Source of the DNA: Chromatiaceae bacterium
Lineage (GTDB): Bacteria > Pseudomonadota > Gammaproteobacteria > Chromatiales > Chromatiaceae
Assembly (NCBI GenBank): GCA_024235395.1
Contig: JACKMK010000001.1
Location: 806,001 to 870,000, forward strand
Length of the DNA stretch: 64,000 nt
Direction of reading: 5' to 3'
In this document: positions 56,753 through 64,000 of the stretch, piece after piece
How positions within the stretch are numbered: position 1 is the stretch's first letter
How the letters are laid out: each line of letters starts with the position of its first letter
Notes under the pieces: generated by a model
Told to the model about the DNA's origin: nothing
Databases searched by the model: none
The model's input: only the letters and a program-made list of their open reading frames with translations
Translations under genes and position numbers: made by a program

Positions 56753-58909
56753 TCAGAACTTGTAACGGTAACTCACCCCGACAAAGGTCGCCGTTTGTTT
56801 TGGATCCTGGATCACCATGGTGCCGTCGGCACTGGTACCGTAGACGAACGGAGAGCCGTCGCTGAACTGCCAGGACCAGTCGTCGGTGTCCCAGATCTCA
56901 TGGATCAGATCGAAGCGCACTGTCGAGTTTTTCTCCAACGCGTACTCGGCAAACAGGTTGAACTTGGTTGCCTTGCTCTCGATATCCTCCAATGGAGAGA
57001 CACCGTCCGGGTAGCCGGTATCCGGATCGCCGTTCTCGCCGACCGCGATCACCTGGTCGTCGTACTTGCTGACGGTGCGCGTCCATTGCAGGTCCGCACC
57101 GACCTTCAGCCTGCTTGTAGCCTGACCGACCAGGCCGAGTCCGATCGACAAGCCGGTGTCCTTGAGGTCGCTCGAGCGATCGATCTCGTGGTCCTCCGAG
57201 CGCCTGTCCCAGCGACCGTTGAACTGCGAGGCCTTGGTCTCGTCGTACGACACCCATCCGTTGAGGTGCCAATCGCTGTTGATCACGAAGTCGGCATCCA
57301 ACGAGTACAAGCGTGCGCTGCCGTCGATCAATCCGTAGGGATTCGATCCGGGCCCATAGTCGTCCTGCGAGTCCTCGACGTTGAACTGCAGACCGAAATT
57401 GGCGGTCGGCATCCAGTCGAGGGTCAGGCGCCATTTGTCACGTTCGCGATCGGCGATGTTGATCGGGTTGATACCCCCCTCCGAATGGATCGCGTCGGAG
57501 TAAGAAGACCCGTCGCGGTCGCTGCGCAGGTATGCCAGTGAGCCGTTCAGTGTCTCCGATAGGGACTTGCGCAGCTGCAACCGGTAGGTGGTCTCGTCGA
57601 CCTCCGAGCGGAACGGCACATAGCGTTCGTCGTCGCGCCCGTCGCCGTCGAGATCGCTGCCGTAGGGCACGGTACGGTCCTGGTTCTTGTACTCGACACC
57701 ACCGACCACGCTGTAGCCGAGCGGCAGCCGGTAGGTACCCTCGACGCTGCCACTGGTCGTCTCGTAGTCGAGCGGCGTCGAATGCACCTGGGTGTCGGTA
57801 CAGGTTGGATCGGGACTGCAGATGATGATCGCGTCCGGCGTCCTCTCGTCGACCTTGTGATACCGGAGATTGGCATTGAGGCTCAGATTCTGCAGCGGAT
57901 GCGCACTGAATCCGAGGAAGGCCTGCGTGGTGTTGATCTCGCCGTCGAGATGGCTCGGTGCCACCGAAGCGGCCAGCCCGGCGATGTCTGCGGTCGGCAG
58001 GTCCTCGTCCTGCGTCGCATGGGTATACGAGACACGGAACGTCGCCCGCGTGGTCGGGGTGAAGTTGTAGCCACCGTTCAGAAACAACTGGTGCGCCTGG
58101 TTGTCGAGCGGCAGCGACAGGTAGTACGCGGAATCGGGATCGTCGCCGCGCAGCGTCGTAACCAGGTTGTTGTGGTTGTCGTACATGCTGCCGTAGTAGC
58201 CGCCGTTCAGCTGCAGATCCTCACCTGCATAATCGAGCAACGCCTCCCACTGGCGGATGGTGCTGTCGATCGGTTCGACCGCGAATTCCGCCTGTCCGCC
58301 GCGACCCCAGGGACATTCACCGTCCTTGTCCTCGTTTTTGAAACTGAACTTGAAGTTCAGTTTGGGCGCGATGTAGTAGTACCCGTCCAGGCCGGTGCCG
58401 GTACGCTCGGTCTTGAGTGTCTTGTCGGAGCCGCTACCGGGGACGTAGGCGGCGGGGTCGGCATCCGGGTCGGCGCTGGCCGGTACGGATTGATTTACCT
58501 TGCCGAAGCCGCTCATCCCGGTGTTGACGGTAAAGGGCGTGACATGCGGGATCTGTTCGAACTCCAGCCCGGCACCCCAGTGCCCCTGGCGTTCGTAGCG
58601 CAGCTCGCCATCCCGATTGCTTATGCCGCCGTCGCGTATCCTGCCGGTCATCCAGGTGCCGGTCGCGTCGTCGCGCTTGTTCACGTCGGCGTCCAGCAGC
58701 AGGATGGTGTCGTCGCCGAGCAGATCGTCATAGATGCCGAACTGTTCGCGCTCCCCGCTCCAGTGACCGACACCGAGCGAGATATTGCTTGACGGCTTGG
58801 TCAACGCGATCAGATCGTCGTCGTCCGCGGCGACCGCGTTGGCTGCATAGAGCGATGCCAGCGCTGCAGCGAGGGTGGTCAGGGTGAAATTGTGATGCAT
58901 GTTGTTCAT
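56753..58909 (-). CDS. mtrB: MtrB/PioB/DmsF-family outer-membrane porin for a decaheme cytochrome
   Basis: The 718-residue protein has a signal peptide (TLTTLAAALASLYAANAVAA) and a repeated pattern of alternating beta strands, ending in VGVSYRYKF, a C-terminal Phe typical of outer-membrane barrels. Strand phrases such as LNLSLNANLRYHKVDERTPD and TYRLQLRKSLSETLNGSLAY fit the 26-28-strand MtrB/PioB family, which forms a sheath around an MtrA-type decaheme so electrons can cross the outer membrane. The N-terminal CxxC of Shewanella MtrB is not seen. Start ATG 58909 gives the signal peptide. The decaheme gene ends 20 bases upstream. Confidence 0.9.
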   Translation of the reverse strand: MNNMHHNFTLTTLAAALASLYAANAVAADDDDLIALTKPSSNISLGVGHWSGEREQFGIYDDLLGDDTILLLDADVNKRDDATGTWMTGRIRDGGISNRDGELRYERQGHWGAGLEFEQIPHVTPFTVNTGMSGFGKVNQSVPASADPDADPAAYVPGSGSDKTLKTERTGTGLDGYYYIAPKLNFKFSFKNEDKDGECPWGRGGQAEFAVEPIDSTIRQWEALLDYAGEDLQLNGGYYGSMYDNHNNLVTTLRGDDPDSAYYLSLPLDNQAHQLFLNGGYNFTPTTRATFRVSYTHATQDEDLPTADIAGLAASVAPSHLDGEINTTQAFLGFSAHPLQNLSLNANLRYHKVDERTPDAIIICSPDPTCTDTQVHSTPLDYETTSGSVEGTYRLPLGYSVVGGVEYKNQDRTVPYGSDLDGDGRDDERYVPFRSEVDETTYRLQLRKSLSETLNGSLAYLRSDRDGSSYSDAIHSEGGINPINIADRERDKWRLTLDWMPTANFGLQFNVEDSQDDYGPGSNPYGLIDGSARLYSLDADFVINSDWHLNGWVSYDETKASQFNGRWDRRSEDHEIDRSSDLKDTGLSIGLGLVGQATSRLKVGADLQWTRTVSKYDDQVIAVGENGDPDTGYPDGVSPLEDIESKATKFNLFAEYALEKNSTVRFDLIHEIWDTDDWSWQFSDGSPFVYGTSADGTMVIQDPKQTATFVGVSYRYKF

Positions 58910-58929
58910 GTCCGCATTCTCCCTGGTGA

Positions 58930-59952
58930 TCAACGACGGAAACGTCCGGCGGTCGCACTGTTCTGCGTGCTGTTGCCGCCGTGGATGTTCGTATGGCAGT
59001 TCAGACAGCCGCGCGCGATGGTCCCCACGCTGGAGGTGCTGGTCGTGCGGCCGCCTGGGAGACCCGGCAGCTGACCCGGGTGGCTGGTATGGCTGTGACA
59101 CTCCTGACACAGATACGGCGGTCGGTACTTCAGCAGATTGGCGACGATGGTCCCATGCGCGTTGTGACAGATCGTGCAGTCCTCGGTGACCGGCTGATGG
59201 TTGTGCACGAAGGGTCCGCGTTTCTCCATGTGGCAGGTGTAACAGGTCTCGTTGACGCTATCCCGCTTGAGCTGCTTCGGGCCGGCTGAGCCGTGCGGGT
59301 TGTGACAGTCCGAACAACCCATCTGCCCTTCCAGCACCGGATGGTGCGACGGCCGGTGCAACTGTGCCCGCTGTTCCTTGTGGCAGTTGAAACACACTTC
59401 GGTTTGGTCGCGCTGCTCACGCACGCGGTCGTGATCGGTATGTACCTGGTGGCAGTTGGTGCAGGCGACGTCGCGCGTCGCATGGGTGCTGTTGCTCCAG
59501 AACAGCTGGGCGCCTCCCTGATGGCAGTTCAGGCAGGCCCGGTTGCGCTCGGCGACCGGCGTGAGGCCATAGCCGAGTTCACCCTCGACGCGCTCGAGAT
59601 GCGGTACCGCCGAACGCATGTCGCGGTAGGTGATGTCGGGTTTCGGTCGATCCTTGTCGGACCCCTTGCGTGCATGCTCCTCGCTCTCGCCATGGCAGCT
59701 GGTGCAACCGGGTGTCCGCGCATCGGCGGTGACACCGTGGCGTGTCTTGCCAATCGCCAGTACAGGGTATTCCTCACTCTCGTCGTGGCACTTGGTGCAT
59801 ACCGCATCGCCTATCAGCACCATGTCTTTCGCTGCCAACTGCCTTGCCGGCACATCGGCCGCACTCGAGGCACCCGGTAGTCCGGCCAGGCACCAGACAA
59901 GCGTCACCACAGCCCACCACCGCCAGTTCTCCGCGATGCGAGAGTCGTTCAT
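58930..59952 (-). CDS. mtrA: MtrA/PioA/DmsE-family periplasmic decaheme cytochrome c
   Basis: The 340-residue protein has a signal peptide (WAVVTLVWCLAGLPGASSAA) and exactly ten CxxCH haem sites: CTKCH, CTSCH, CLNCH, CTNCH, CFNCH, CSDCH, CYTCH, CTICH, CQECH and CLNCH. This is the MtrA-type decaheme. Together with the porin it would carry electrons across the outer membrane, either outward to an acceptor or inward from a donor such as Fe(II). No MtrC-type outer cytochrome, CymA or DMSO reductase subunit is in the window. ATG 59952 is chosen for the signal peptide. Confidence 0.95.
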   Translation of the reverse strand: MNDSRIAENWRWWAVVTLVWCLAGLPGASSAADVPARQLAAKDMVLIGDAVCTKCHDESEEYPVLAIGKTRHGVTADARTPGCTSCHGESEEHARKGSDKDRPKPDITYRDMRSAVPHLERVEGELGYGLTPVAERNRACLNCHQGGAQLFWSNSTHATRDVACTNCHQVHTDHDRVREQRDQTEVCFNCHKEQRAQLHRPSHHPVLEGQMGCSDCHNPHGSAGPKQLKRDSVNETCYTCHMEKRGPFVHNHQPVTEDCTICHNAHGTIVANLLKYRPPYLCQECHSHTSHPGQLPGLPGGRTTSTSSVGTIARGCLNCHTNIHGGNSTQNSATAGRFRR

Positions 59953-60345
59953 AGAGATTCCCCTTTTGCGTAAGTGACAGCCAGCCGACCGCCTGTGACC
60001 GTATTCGGGTCGCCGGACGATCGACACAGGTCGACGTCCAACAACCGTCACACGGCCGCCGCGCTTCTCAAAGATCTACGAAAACTGTCGGAGCCGCCCC
60101 GGACGGGCGCCTTTCGCATCCGGGCGGATGCGCTCCCCTTTTCCTTATTTCGTTATCCGGGTGTCTGATCGCACCCTTTACCGCACGCCGTGCGGATCCT
60201 GAGACCCGACGGCGACTTTGGAATACATCTAGACGGCCGGGCCATCCAATGCCAGTCAACGACCCTACTTCACGAAGGCGTATTCGCTGTTAACTGATCT
60301 GGATCAAGTTTGATAGGCCCCAGCACCCCAGGTTGTGGGCGGGGT
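59953..60345. other. Regulatory interval upstream of the decaheme/porin operon
   Basis: The 393-base gap between sbcB and the decaheme gene (both minus strand) contains the FNR-type site at 60294-60307 and a perfect 6-bp hairpin CCGCAC-GCC-GTGCGG (60181-60195) without a U-tract. No gene is evident. Promoters for the cytochrome operon should lie here. Confidence 0.5.
60294..60307 (-). promoter_or_regulatory. FNR/Anr-type binding site upstream of the decaheme operon
   Basis: CTGATCTGGATCAA matches TTGAT-N4-ATCAA at nine of ten positions. It lies 340 bases upstream of the decaheme start on the minus strand. A -10-like TAGGGT at 60269-60264 would put the start near 60259 with the box at -41.5, implying a 300-base leader. 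The same box type precedes the 42111 gene. Confidence 0.5.
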
Positions 60346-61785
60346 TCACAGGCCCAGTTCGGTCGGCCAGTCGATCAGCGCATCGACCACGGCGCGTTGG
60401 TGTTCGCTCAGCGACAGGTCGACCGCCAGGCGCGACAGCTGGCGTCGGTAGTCGCCCAGGGTGATCGAGCCGCCCGCGTCGGGTTCCGTCAGCCGGGCCC
60501 GGCGGAACTCCTCCCAGCGTGCCCGCTCGTCGCGGTTCAGGGTCTGCGGCCAGTTGCGCGCCCGATAGCGGAATAGCAGTTCGTGCAACTTGGGTGCCTC
60601 GAATGCCGGCTGCAAGGCCGCCAGATCCTCGGGGGAGCTTGCCCGCACCTGGTCGCAACGGCGGCGGTCGGCGTCCGACAGAAAACCGCCGTACAGATCG
60701 CGGTCCGGATCTGTCTGCGGTGGGAACCGGTCGGCGTCGGCGAACACCTCGGCGAGCTTCTCGGCCAGCCCCCGGGCATTGCGCAATACCTGCAGATGCG
60801 CCTGCTCGGCCACCGCGTCCATCTGCCAGCATTCGCGCGCCGCCTCGGTCAGGGTCGCCATCGGCGCGATCACCGGACTGCGGTTGAGGTGCACGACCTT
60901 CAGCGGGATGCGCCCCTCGCCTTCCGCGAGGTCGGCGGTGGCGGTATACAGGCGCGCGCGGATCTCGTCCGCGGAAAGCGCCAGCAGCGGCCCCGGATCG
61001 GCGCGCAGATCGTAGACGATCACGCCGTTGCGGTTGGTCGGGTGCATCGCCAATGGCACCACGGTGGCGATACAGCCAAGCACCGCCGGGTAACGGGCCG
61101 AGACATGCAGTACCGGCTGGGCCGCGCGTACGTTCAGCTGTGCAGCGAGTTTGCGCTTGTCGCGGTTGTGGAACGCGAAGTCGAACAGGCGCGGCTGGCG
61201 TTCGCGGACCAGGCGCGCCAGTGCGATGGTCGCGCGCACGTCGATCAGGGCGTCGTGGGCGCCGGCGTGCTCGATGCCATTGGCCGCCGTCAGTTCCTCG
61301 AGACGGAAACTGGTGACGCCGGGCTCGCGTTCCGGCCACTCGATCCCTTCCGGGCGCAGCGCACGGGTCAGGCGCACGACGTCGATCAGGTCCCAGCGCG
61401 AATTGCCGTTCTGCCACTCACGCGCGTAGGGATCGAAGAAATTTCGATACAGGCCATAGCGCGTGACCTCGTCATCGAAGCGCATCGAGTTATAACCCAG
61501 CGCGCAGGTGCCGGGGCGAGCCAGTTCATCGTGGATGAAGCGAAAGAAATCCGCCTCCGGGGCGCCTTTTTCACGCGCCAGCTGTGGCGTGATGCCGGTG
61601 ATCAGGCAGGCCTCCGGCTGCGGCAGGAAATCGTCGGCCGGTCGCGCATAGACCACCAGGGGCTCGCCGATCGGATTGAAATCCATATCGGTGCGCAGAC
61701 CGGCGAACTGCGCCGGCCGGTCGACGGCCGGTTGCGCACCCCAGGTCTCGTAGTCGTGCCAGTAATAACTGCTTGGCGGGCTCAT
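60346..61785 (-). CDS. sbcB: Exodeoxyribonuclease I
   Basis: The 479-residue protein is a DEDDh 3'-5' exonuclease for single-stranded DNA. Motifs are YYWHDYETWGAQPAVDRPAQ (Exo I Asp/Glu), LGYNSMRFDDEVTRY (Exo II), and AGAHDALIDVRATIALARLV (Exo III with His/Asp), followed by the SH3-like and helical C-terminal parts. It functions in recombination and mismatch repair. ATG 61785 overlaps the stop of tsaB by 4 bases, showing coupling. Confidence 0.96.
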   Translation of the reverse strand: MSPPSSYYWHDYETWGAQPAVDRPAQFAGLRTDMDFNPIGEPLVVYARPADDFLPQPEACLITGITPQLAREKGAPEADFFRFIHDELARPGTCALGYNSMRFDDEVTRYGLYRNFFDPYAREWQNGNSRWDLIDVVRLTRALRPEGIEWPEREPGVTSFRLEELTAANGIEHAGAHDALIDVRATIALARLVRERQPRLFDFAFHNRDKRKLAAQLNVRAAQPVLHVSARYPAVLGCIATVVPLAMHPTNRNGVIVYDLRADPGPLLALSADEIRARLYTATADLAEGEGRIPLKVVHLNRSPVIAPMATLTEAARECWQMDAVAEQAHLQVLRNARGLAEKLAEVFADADRFPPQTDPDRDLYGGFLSDADRRRCDQVRASSPEDLAALQPAFEAPKLHELLFRYRARNWPQTLNRDERARWEEFRRARLTEPDAGGSITLGDYRRQLSRLAVDLSLSEHQRAVVDALIDWPTELGL

Positions 61786-62459
61786 GGCTTCGACCACGCG
61801 ACCTCGTTGCGCAGATAGACCGGGACCGCCTGTTCGGCCGGTACCGCGGTGCCTTCGGCGAACATCGCCGCAGCCAGCCGCACTACGTCCCGGGCATGGA
61901 TCCATCCACCCGCATCGTTCGTGGCGCAGGCGGGACAGCGCGCCTCCAGGATCGCGGCGTGGGCCACCCAGCCGCTGCCGGCCGCCTGCCAGTGATCGGC
62001 TTCGGGCACCGGCACCTGTGACGGCGCACACACGCATTCCTCGATCACCGGGCGCATGATCCCCTGCCCGTCGGCGCGGTAGGCGCCCCAATAGACCTCG
62101 CCCATGCGCGCGTCCAGCGCACTCAGCACGGCGGCCGCGCCGGTCGTCCGGGTCGCCCCCTGCGCCAGGGCCTGCAGGCTGGATACCGGCACGACCGGCA
62201 GGCCCGCACCGAACGCCGCACCCTGTGCGACCGCAGCCGCGATCCGCAGCCCGGTGAAGGCCCCTGGCCCGCGCGCGAAACCGAGCGCGTCGAGATCCAC
62301 CAGGCGCAGCCCGGCATCCGCGAGCAGCGCATCCATCATCGGCAGGATCAGCTCGCTGTGTTGGCGCGGTGCGACTTCGAACCGTTCATACACCTCGGCA
62401 CCGATCAACAGCGCTGCAGAACAGGCGTCCTCGGTCGTGTCGATCGCCATTACCCGCAC
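61782..62459 (-). CDS. tsaB: tRNA threonylcarbamoyladenosine biosynthesis protein TsaB
   Basis: The 225-residue protein has the ASKHA fold of TsaB: VMAIDTTEDACSAALLIG, RQHSELILPMMDALLADAGL, and FARGPGAFTGLRIAAAVAQG. With TsaC/D/E it makes t6A37 in ANN-decoding tRNAs. GTG 62459 is used: it begins 4 bases after the stop of the quinone oxidoreductase gene and gives the usual M-x-x-AIDT start. Its end overlaps sbcB by 4 bases. Confidence 0.95.
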   Translation of the reverse strand: MRVMAIDTTEDACSAALLIGAEVYERFEVAPRQHSELILPMMDALLADAGLRLVDLDALGFARGPGAFTGLRIAAAVAQGAAFGAGLPVVPVSSLQALAQGATRTTGAAAVLSALDARMGEVYWGAYRADGQGIMRPVIEECVCAPSQVPVPEADHWQAAGSGWVAHAAILEARCPACATNDAGGWIHARDVVRLAAAMFAEGTAVPAEQAVPVYLRNEVAWSKP

Positions 62460-62464
62460 AGGCG

Positions 62465-63439
62465 TCAGGGCAGCAGCACGGTCGAGCCGGTGGTGTTGCG
62501 CGCCTCGAGATCGCGGTGCGCCTGCGCCGTCTCGGCCAGTGGATAGGTCTGGTTGATCTGCACATGCAGCAGGCCGTCGGTGACGGCACCGAACAGCCGT
62601 TCGGCCCCCTCGTCGAGCAGTGCGCGGGTCGCAATATGGGTCGCCAGCGTCGGACGGGTGACGTACAGCGATCCCTTCGGTGCAAGGATCGCCGGGCTGA
62701 ACGGTGCCACCGGTCCGGATGCGTTGCCGTAGCTCACCAGCACGCCAAAAGGTTGCAGGGCGTCCAGCGAGGCTTCGAAGGTCGCCTTGCCGACCGAGTC
62801 GTACACCGCGGCGACGCCGGCCCCGTCGGTCAACTCGCGGGTGCGCGCCGCGATGTCCTCTTCGCGGTACAGGATCACGTGATCGCAGCCGTTGGCCCGC
62901 GCCAGCTCGGCCTTGGCCTCGCTGCCGACACAGCCGATCACGGTCGCACCGAGGTGCTTGGCCCACTGGCACAGCAACAGTCCGACGCCGCCGGCCGCTG
63001 CGTAGACCAGGATGCCGTCTCCGGGCTTGACTGCATACGACCTGAACAACAGGTAGTGCGCGGTCAGGCCCTTGAGCATGATCGCCGCGGCCTGCCTTTC
63101 GCTGATCGTGTCGGGAAGTTTCACCAGCCGATCCGCGGCGATCAGGCGCGCCTCGGCATAGGCACCCTGGTTCATCGGGTAGGCGACGCGGTCCCCGACC
63201 GTGAATGCAGTAACGGCATCGCCGACCGCCTCGACCACGCCCGCCGCCTCCATGCCGAGCACCGCCGGCAGCGGTCCGGGTGGATACAGTCCCTGCCGCT
63301 GGTAGACATCGATGTAGTTCAATCCACACGCGGTCTGGCGCAGCAGCACCTGGTCCGGGCCCGGTTCGCCGACCGTGACCGCCTCCCAGCGCAGCACCTC
63401 CGGACCACCGGTCTCGTGAATACGGATCGCGTTCGTCAT
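62465..63439 (-). CDS. qor: NADPH:quinone oxidoreductase (QOR, zinc-independent MDR family)
   Basis: The 324-residue protein is a medium-chain dehydrogenase/reductase without the zinc cysteines: FNYIDVYQRQGLYPPG-type substrate segment, PAVLGMEAAGVVEAVGDAV, and the NADPH Rossmann motif VYAAAGGVGLLLCQWAKHLG. It reduces quinones with NADPH. The start at 63439 is used because GGAG ends 8 bases upstream; ATG 63445 is also possible. It is transcribed away from sor and is the first gene of the qor-tsaB-sbcB unit. Confidence 0.93.
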   Translation of the reverse strand: MTNAIRIHETGGPEVLRWEAVTVGEPGPDQVLLRQTACGLNYIDVYQRQGLYPPGPLPAVLGMEAAGVVEAVGDAVTAFTVGDRVAYPMNQGAYAEARLIAADRLVKLPDTISERQAAAIMLKGLTAHYLLFRSYAVKPGDGILVYAAAGGVGLLLCQWAKHLGATVIGCVGSEAKAELARANGCDHVILYREEDIAARTRELTDGAGVAAVYDSVGKATFEASLDALQPFGVLVSYGNASGPVAPFSPAILAPKGSLYVTRPTLATHIATRALLDEGAERLFGAVTDGLLHVQINQTYPLAETAQAHRDLEARNTTGSTVLLP

Positions 63440-63621
63440 CGGCATCTCCGCGCGCACAAAGACCCGATTCTCGTTGTCCCAGGCGCGCAGTACAAGCCAG
63501 TCACCCCACGACCACAGAAATGCCACGGGCATTCGCGGACGAATTGCGGCAACCTTTGGCGCAATCCCTCGGTCACACGACGCGAGCCGATGCCGAAACG
63601 TCAGTAGGAGGACCACACCCG

Positions 63622-64000
63622 ATGGATATCAAGGCCCTGTTCGATGCCGAGCCGCCATCCACGCTGTACGTCGCGATCAACCGCGTGCTGGTGCGTAACG
63701 ATCCGAACCTGTTGCGGATGATGAAGGAGGCCAGCAGCAAGATGTGCCTCGCCACCGCATTGACGCCCGGGTTTCGCGGATTCGACCTGATGCGTCAACG
63801 CGGGACCTGCCCGATGGGCATGCGCTGGGCGGCGAGTTCCGATATGTCGACCGAGCTGTCACATGTCTGGATCGACCAGTTCACCTACTGGGAGTCCTGG
63901 CAGGCACACGAAGACTTCCACGAGACCTTCGAAGACGTGGTGGTCGAATCGTGCGCGAAGTGTGGCGGCATGTTGCTCGACGGTCCGGAGGAACCGGTCT
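63622..64000 (+). CDS. sor: Sulfur oxygenase/reductase, N-terminal part (runs off the window)
   Basis: The visible 126 codons match archaeal and bacterial sulfur oxygenase/reductase throughout: YVAINRVLVRNDP, KMCLATALTPGFRGFD, GTCPMGMRWAAS, QFTYWESWQAHEDFH, and CAKCGGMLLDGPEEPV. The persulfide cysteine (Acidianus Cys31) corresponds to Cys42, the iron ligands His86/His90/Glu114 to His96/His100/Glu124, and Cys101/Cys104 to Cys111/Cys114. The enzyme disproportionates elemental sulfur with O2 to sulfite, thiosulfate and sulfide in the cytoplasm. An AGGAGGA ribosome-binding site precedes the ATG. It is divergent from qor. Confidence 0.9.
   Translation, partial: MDIKALFDAEPPSTLYVAINRVLVRNDPNLLRMMKEASSKMCLATALTPGFRGFDLMRQRGTCPMGMRWAASSDMSTELSHVWIDQFTYWESWQAHEDFHETFEDVVVESCAKCGGMLLDGPEEPV

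Noticed and set aside
1..64000. tRNA, rRNA, insertion sequences, prophage or integrase genes
   Set aside because: I looked on both strands and found no cloverleaf, rRNA core, transposase or terminal inverted repeats that I could support.

Overview
ORGANISM. The window is GC-rich (roughly 60-65% by eye), densely coded on both strands, and reads as a chromosomal segment of a sulfur-oxidising gammaproteobacterium of Chromatiales/Ectothiorhodospiraceae type. The main reasons are a sulfur oxygenase/reductase gene running off the right edge (all known catalytic positions present), a decaheme cytochrome plus MtrB/PioB-type outer-membrane porin, a FimX-type c-di-GMP receptor, EF-P lysylation enzymes (EpmA/EpmB) beside efp, a class Ia ribonucleotide reductase with two ATP cones, and FNR- and CRP-like operator sequences. 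I saw no tRNA, rRNA, insertion sequence, phage gene or CRISPR array. LAYOUT. 1-10.4 kb: class V aminotransferase, psd, a minus-strand efp-epmA-ankyrin lipoprotein unit divergent from epmB, then a large uncharacterised protein and FimX. 10.4-14.9 kb: a minus-strand cluster of unknown function: ParA-type ATPase, TPR membrane protein, coiled-coil membrane protein and three exported proteins carrying repeated Phe/Trp-Arg-Pro motifs. 14.9-20.4 kb: an RND efflux pair whose pump carries an unusual Lys/Ala-rich repeat tail. 20.9-28.7 kb: dynamin-like GTPase, fructokinase, HDOD protein, a Nudix-winged-helix NrtR-like regulator overlapping nadA, a double PPK2 enzyme, a SirB2-like protein and cytochrome b. 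28.8-30.4 kb: mobB, a predicted sigma-54-dependent small RNA, and a TlpA-like thioredoxin. 30.6-36.5 kb: an nrdA-nrdB-nrdB operon with a DnaA/NrdR-type promoter and a strong terminator. 36.6-53.8 kb: folE, SprT-like and many small or poorly characterised proteins (PilZ, GIY-YIG, HIT, thioredoxin, acyltransferase, lipase, rhodanese, ankyrin, HhH, OmpA). 54.3-60.3 kb: sorbosone-dehydrogenase-like protein, cytochrome c, MtrB-like porin and MtrA/DmsE-like decaheme cytochrome. 60.3-64 kb: sbcB, tsaB, quinone oxidoreductase, and divergently the sor gene. MOST NOTABLE. (1) The promoter of the FRP-motif/ParA cluster is an 80% identical, ungapped, inverted copy of the nrdA promoter, including DnaA-box and paired NrdR-box-like elements. 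(2) A sigma-54 -24/-12 element is placed exactly so that a predicted ~96-nt RNA starts at the base of a hairpin and ends in a terminator with an anti-Shine-Dalgarno loop. (3) The NrtR-like gene carries two 16-bp direct repeats over its promoter. (4) A complete set of sulfur oxygenase/reductase active-site residues is visible in the edge gene. These are hand readings; no searches or folding programs were run.
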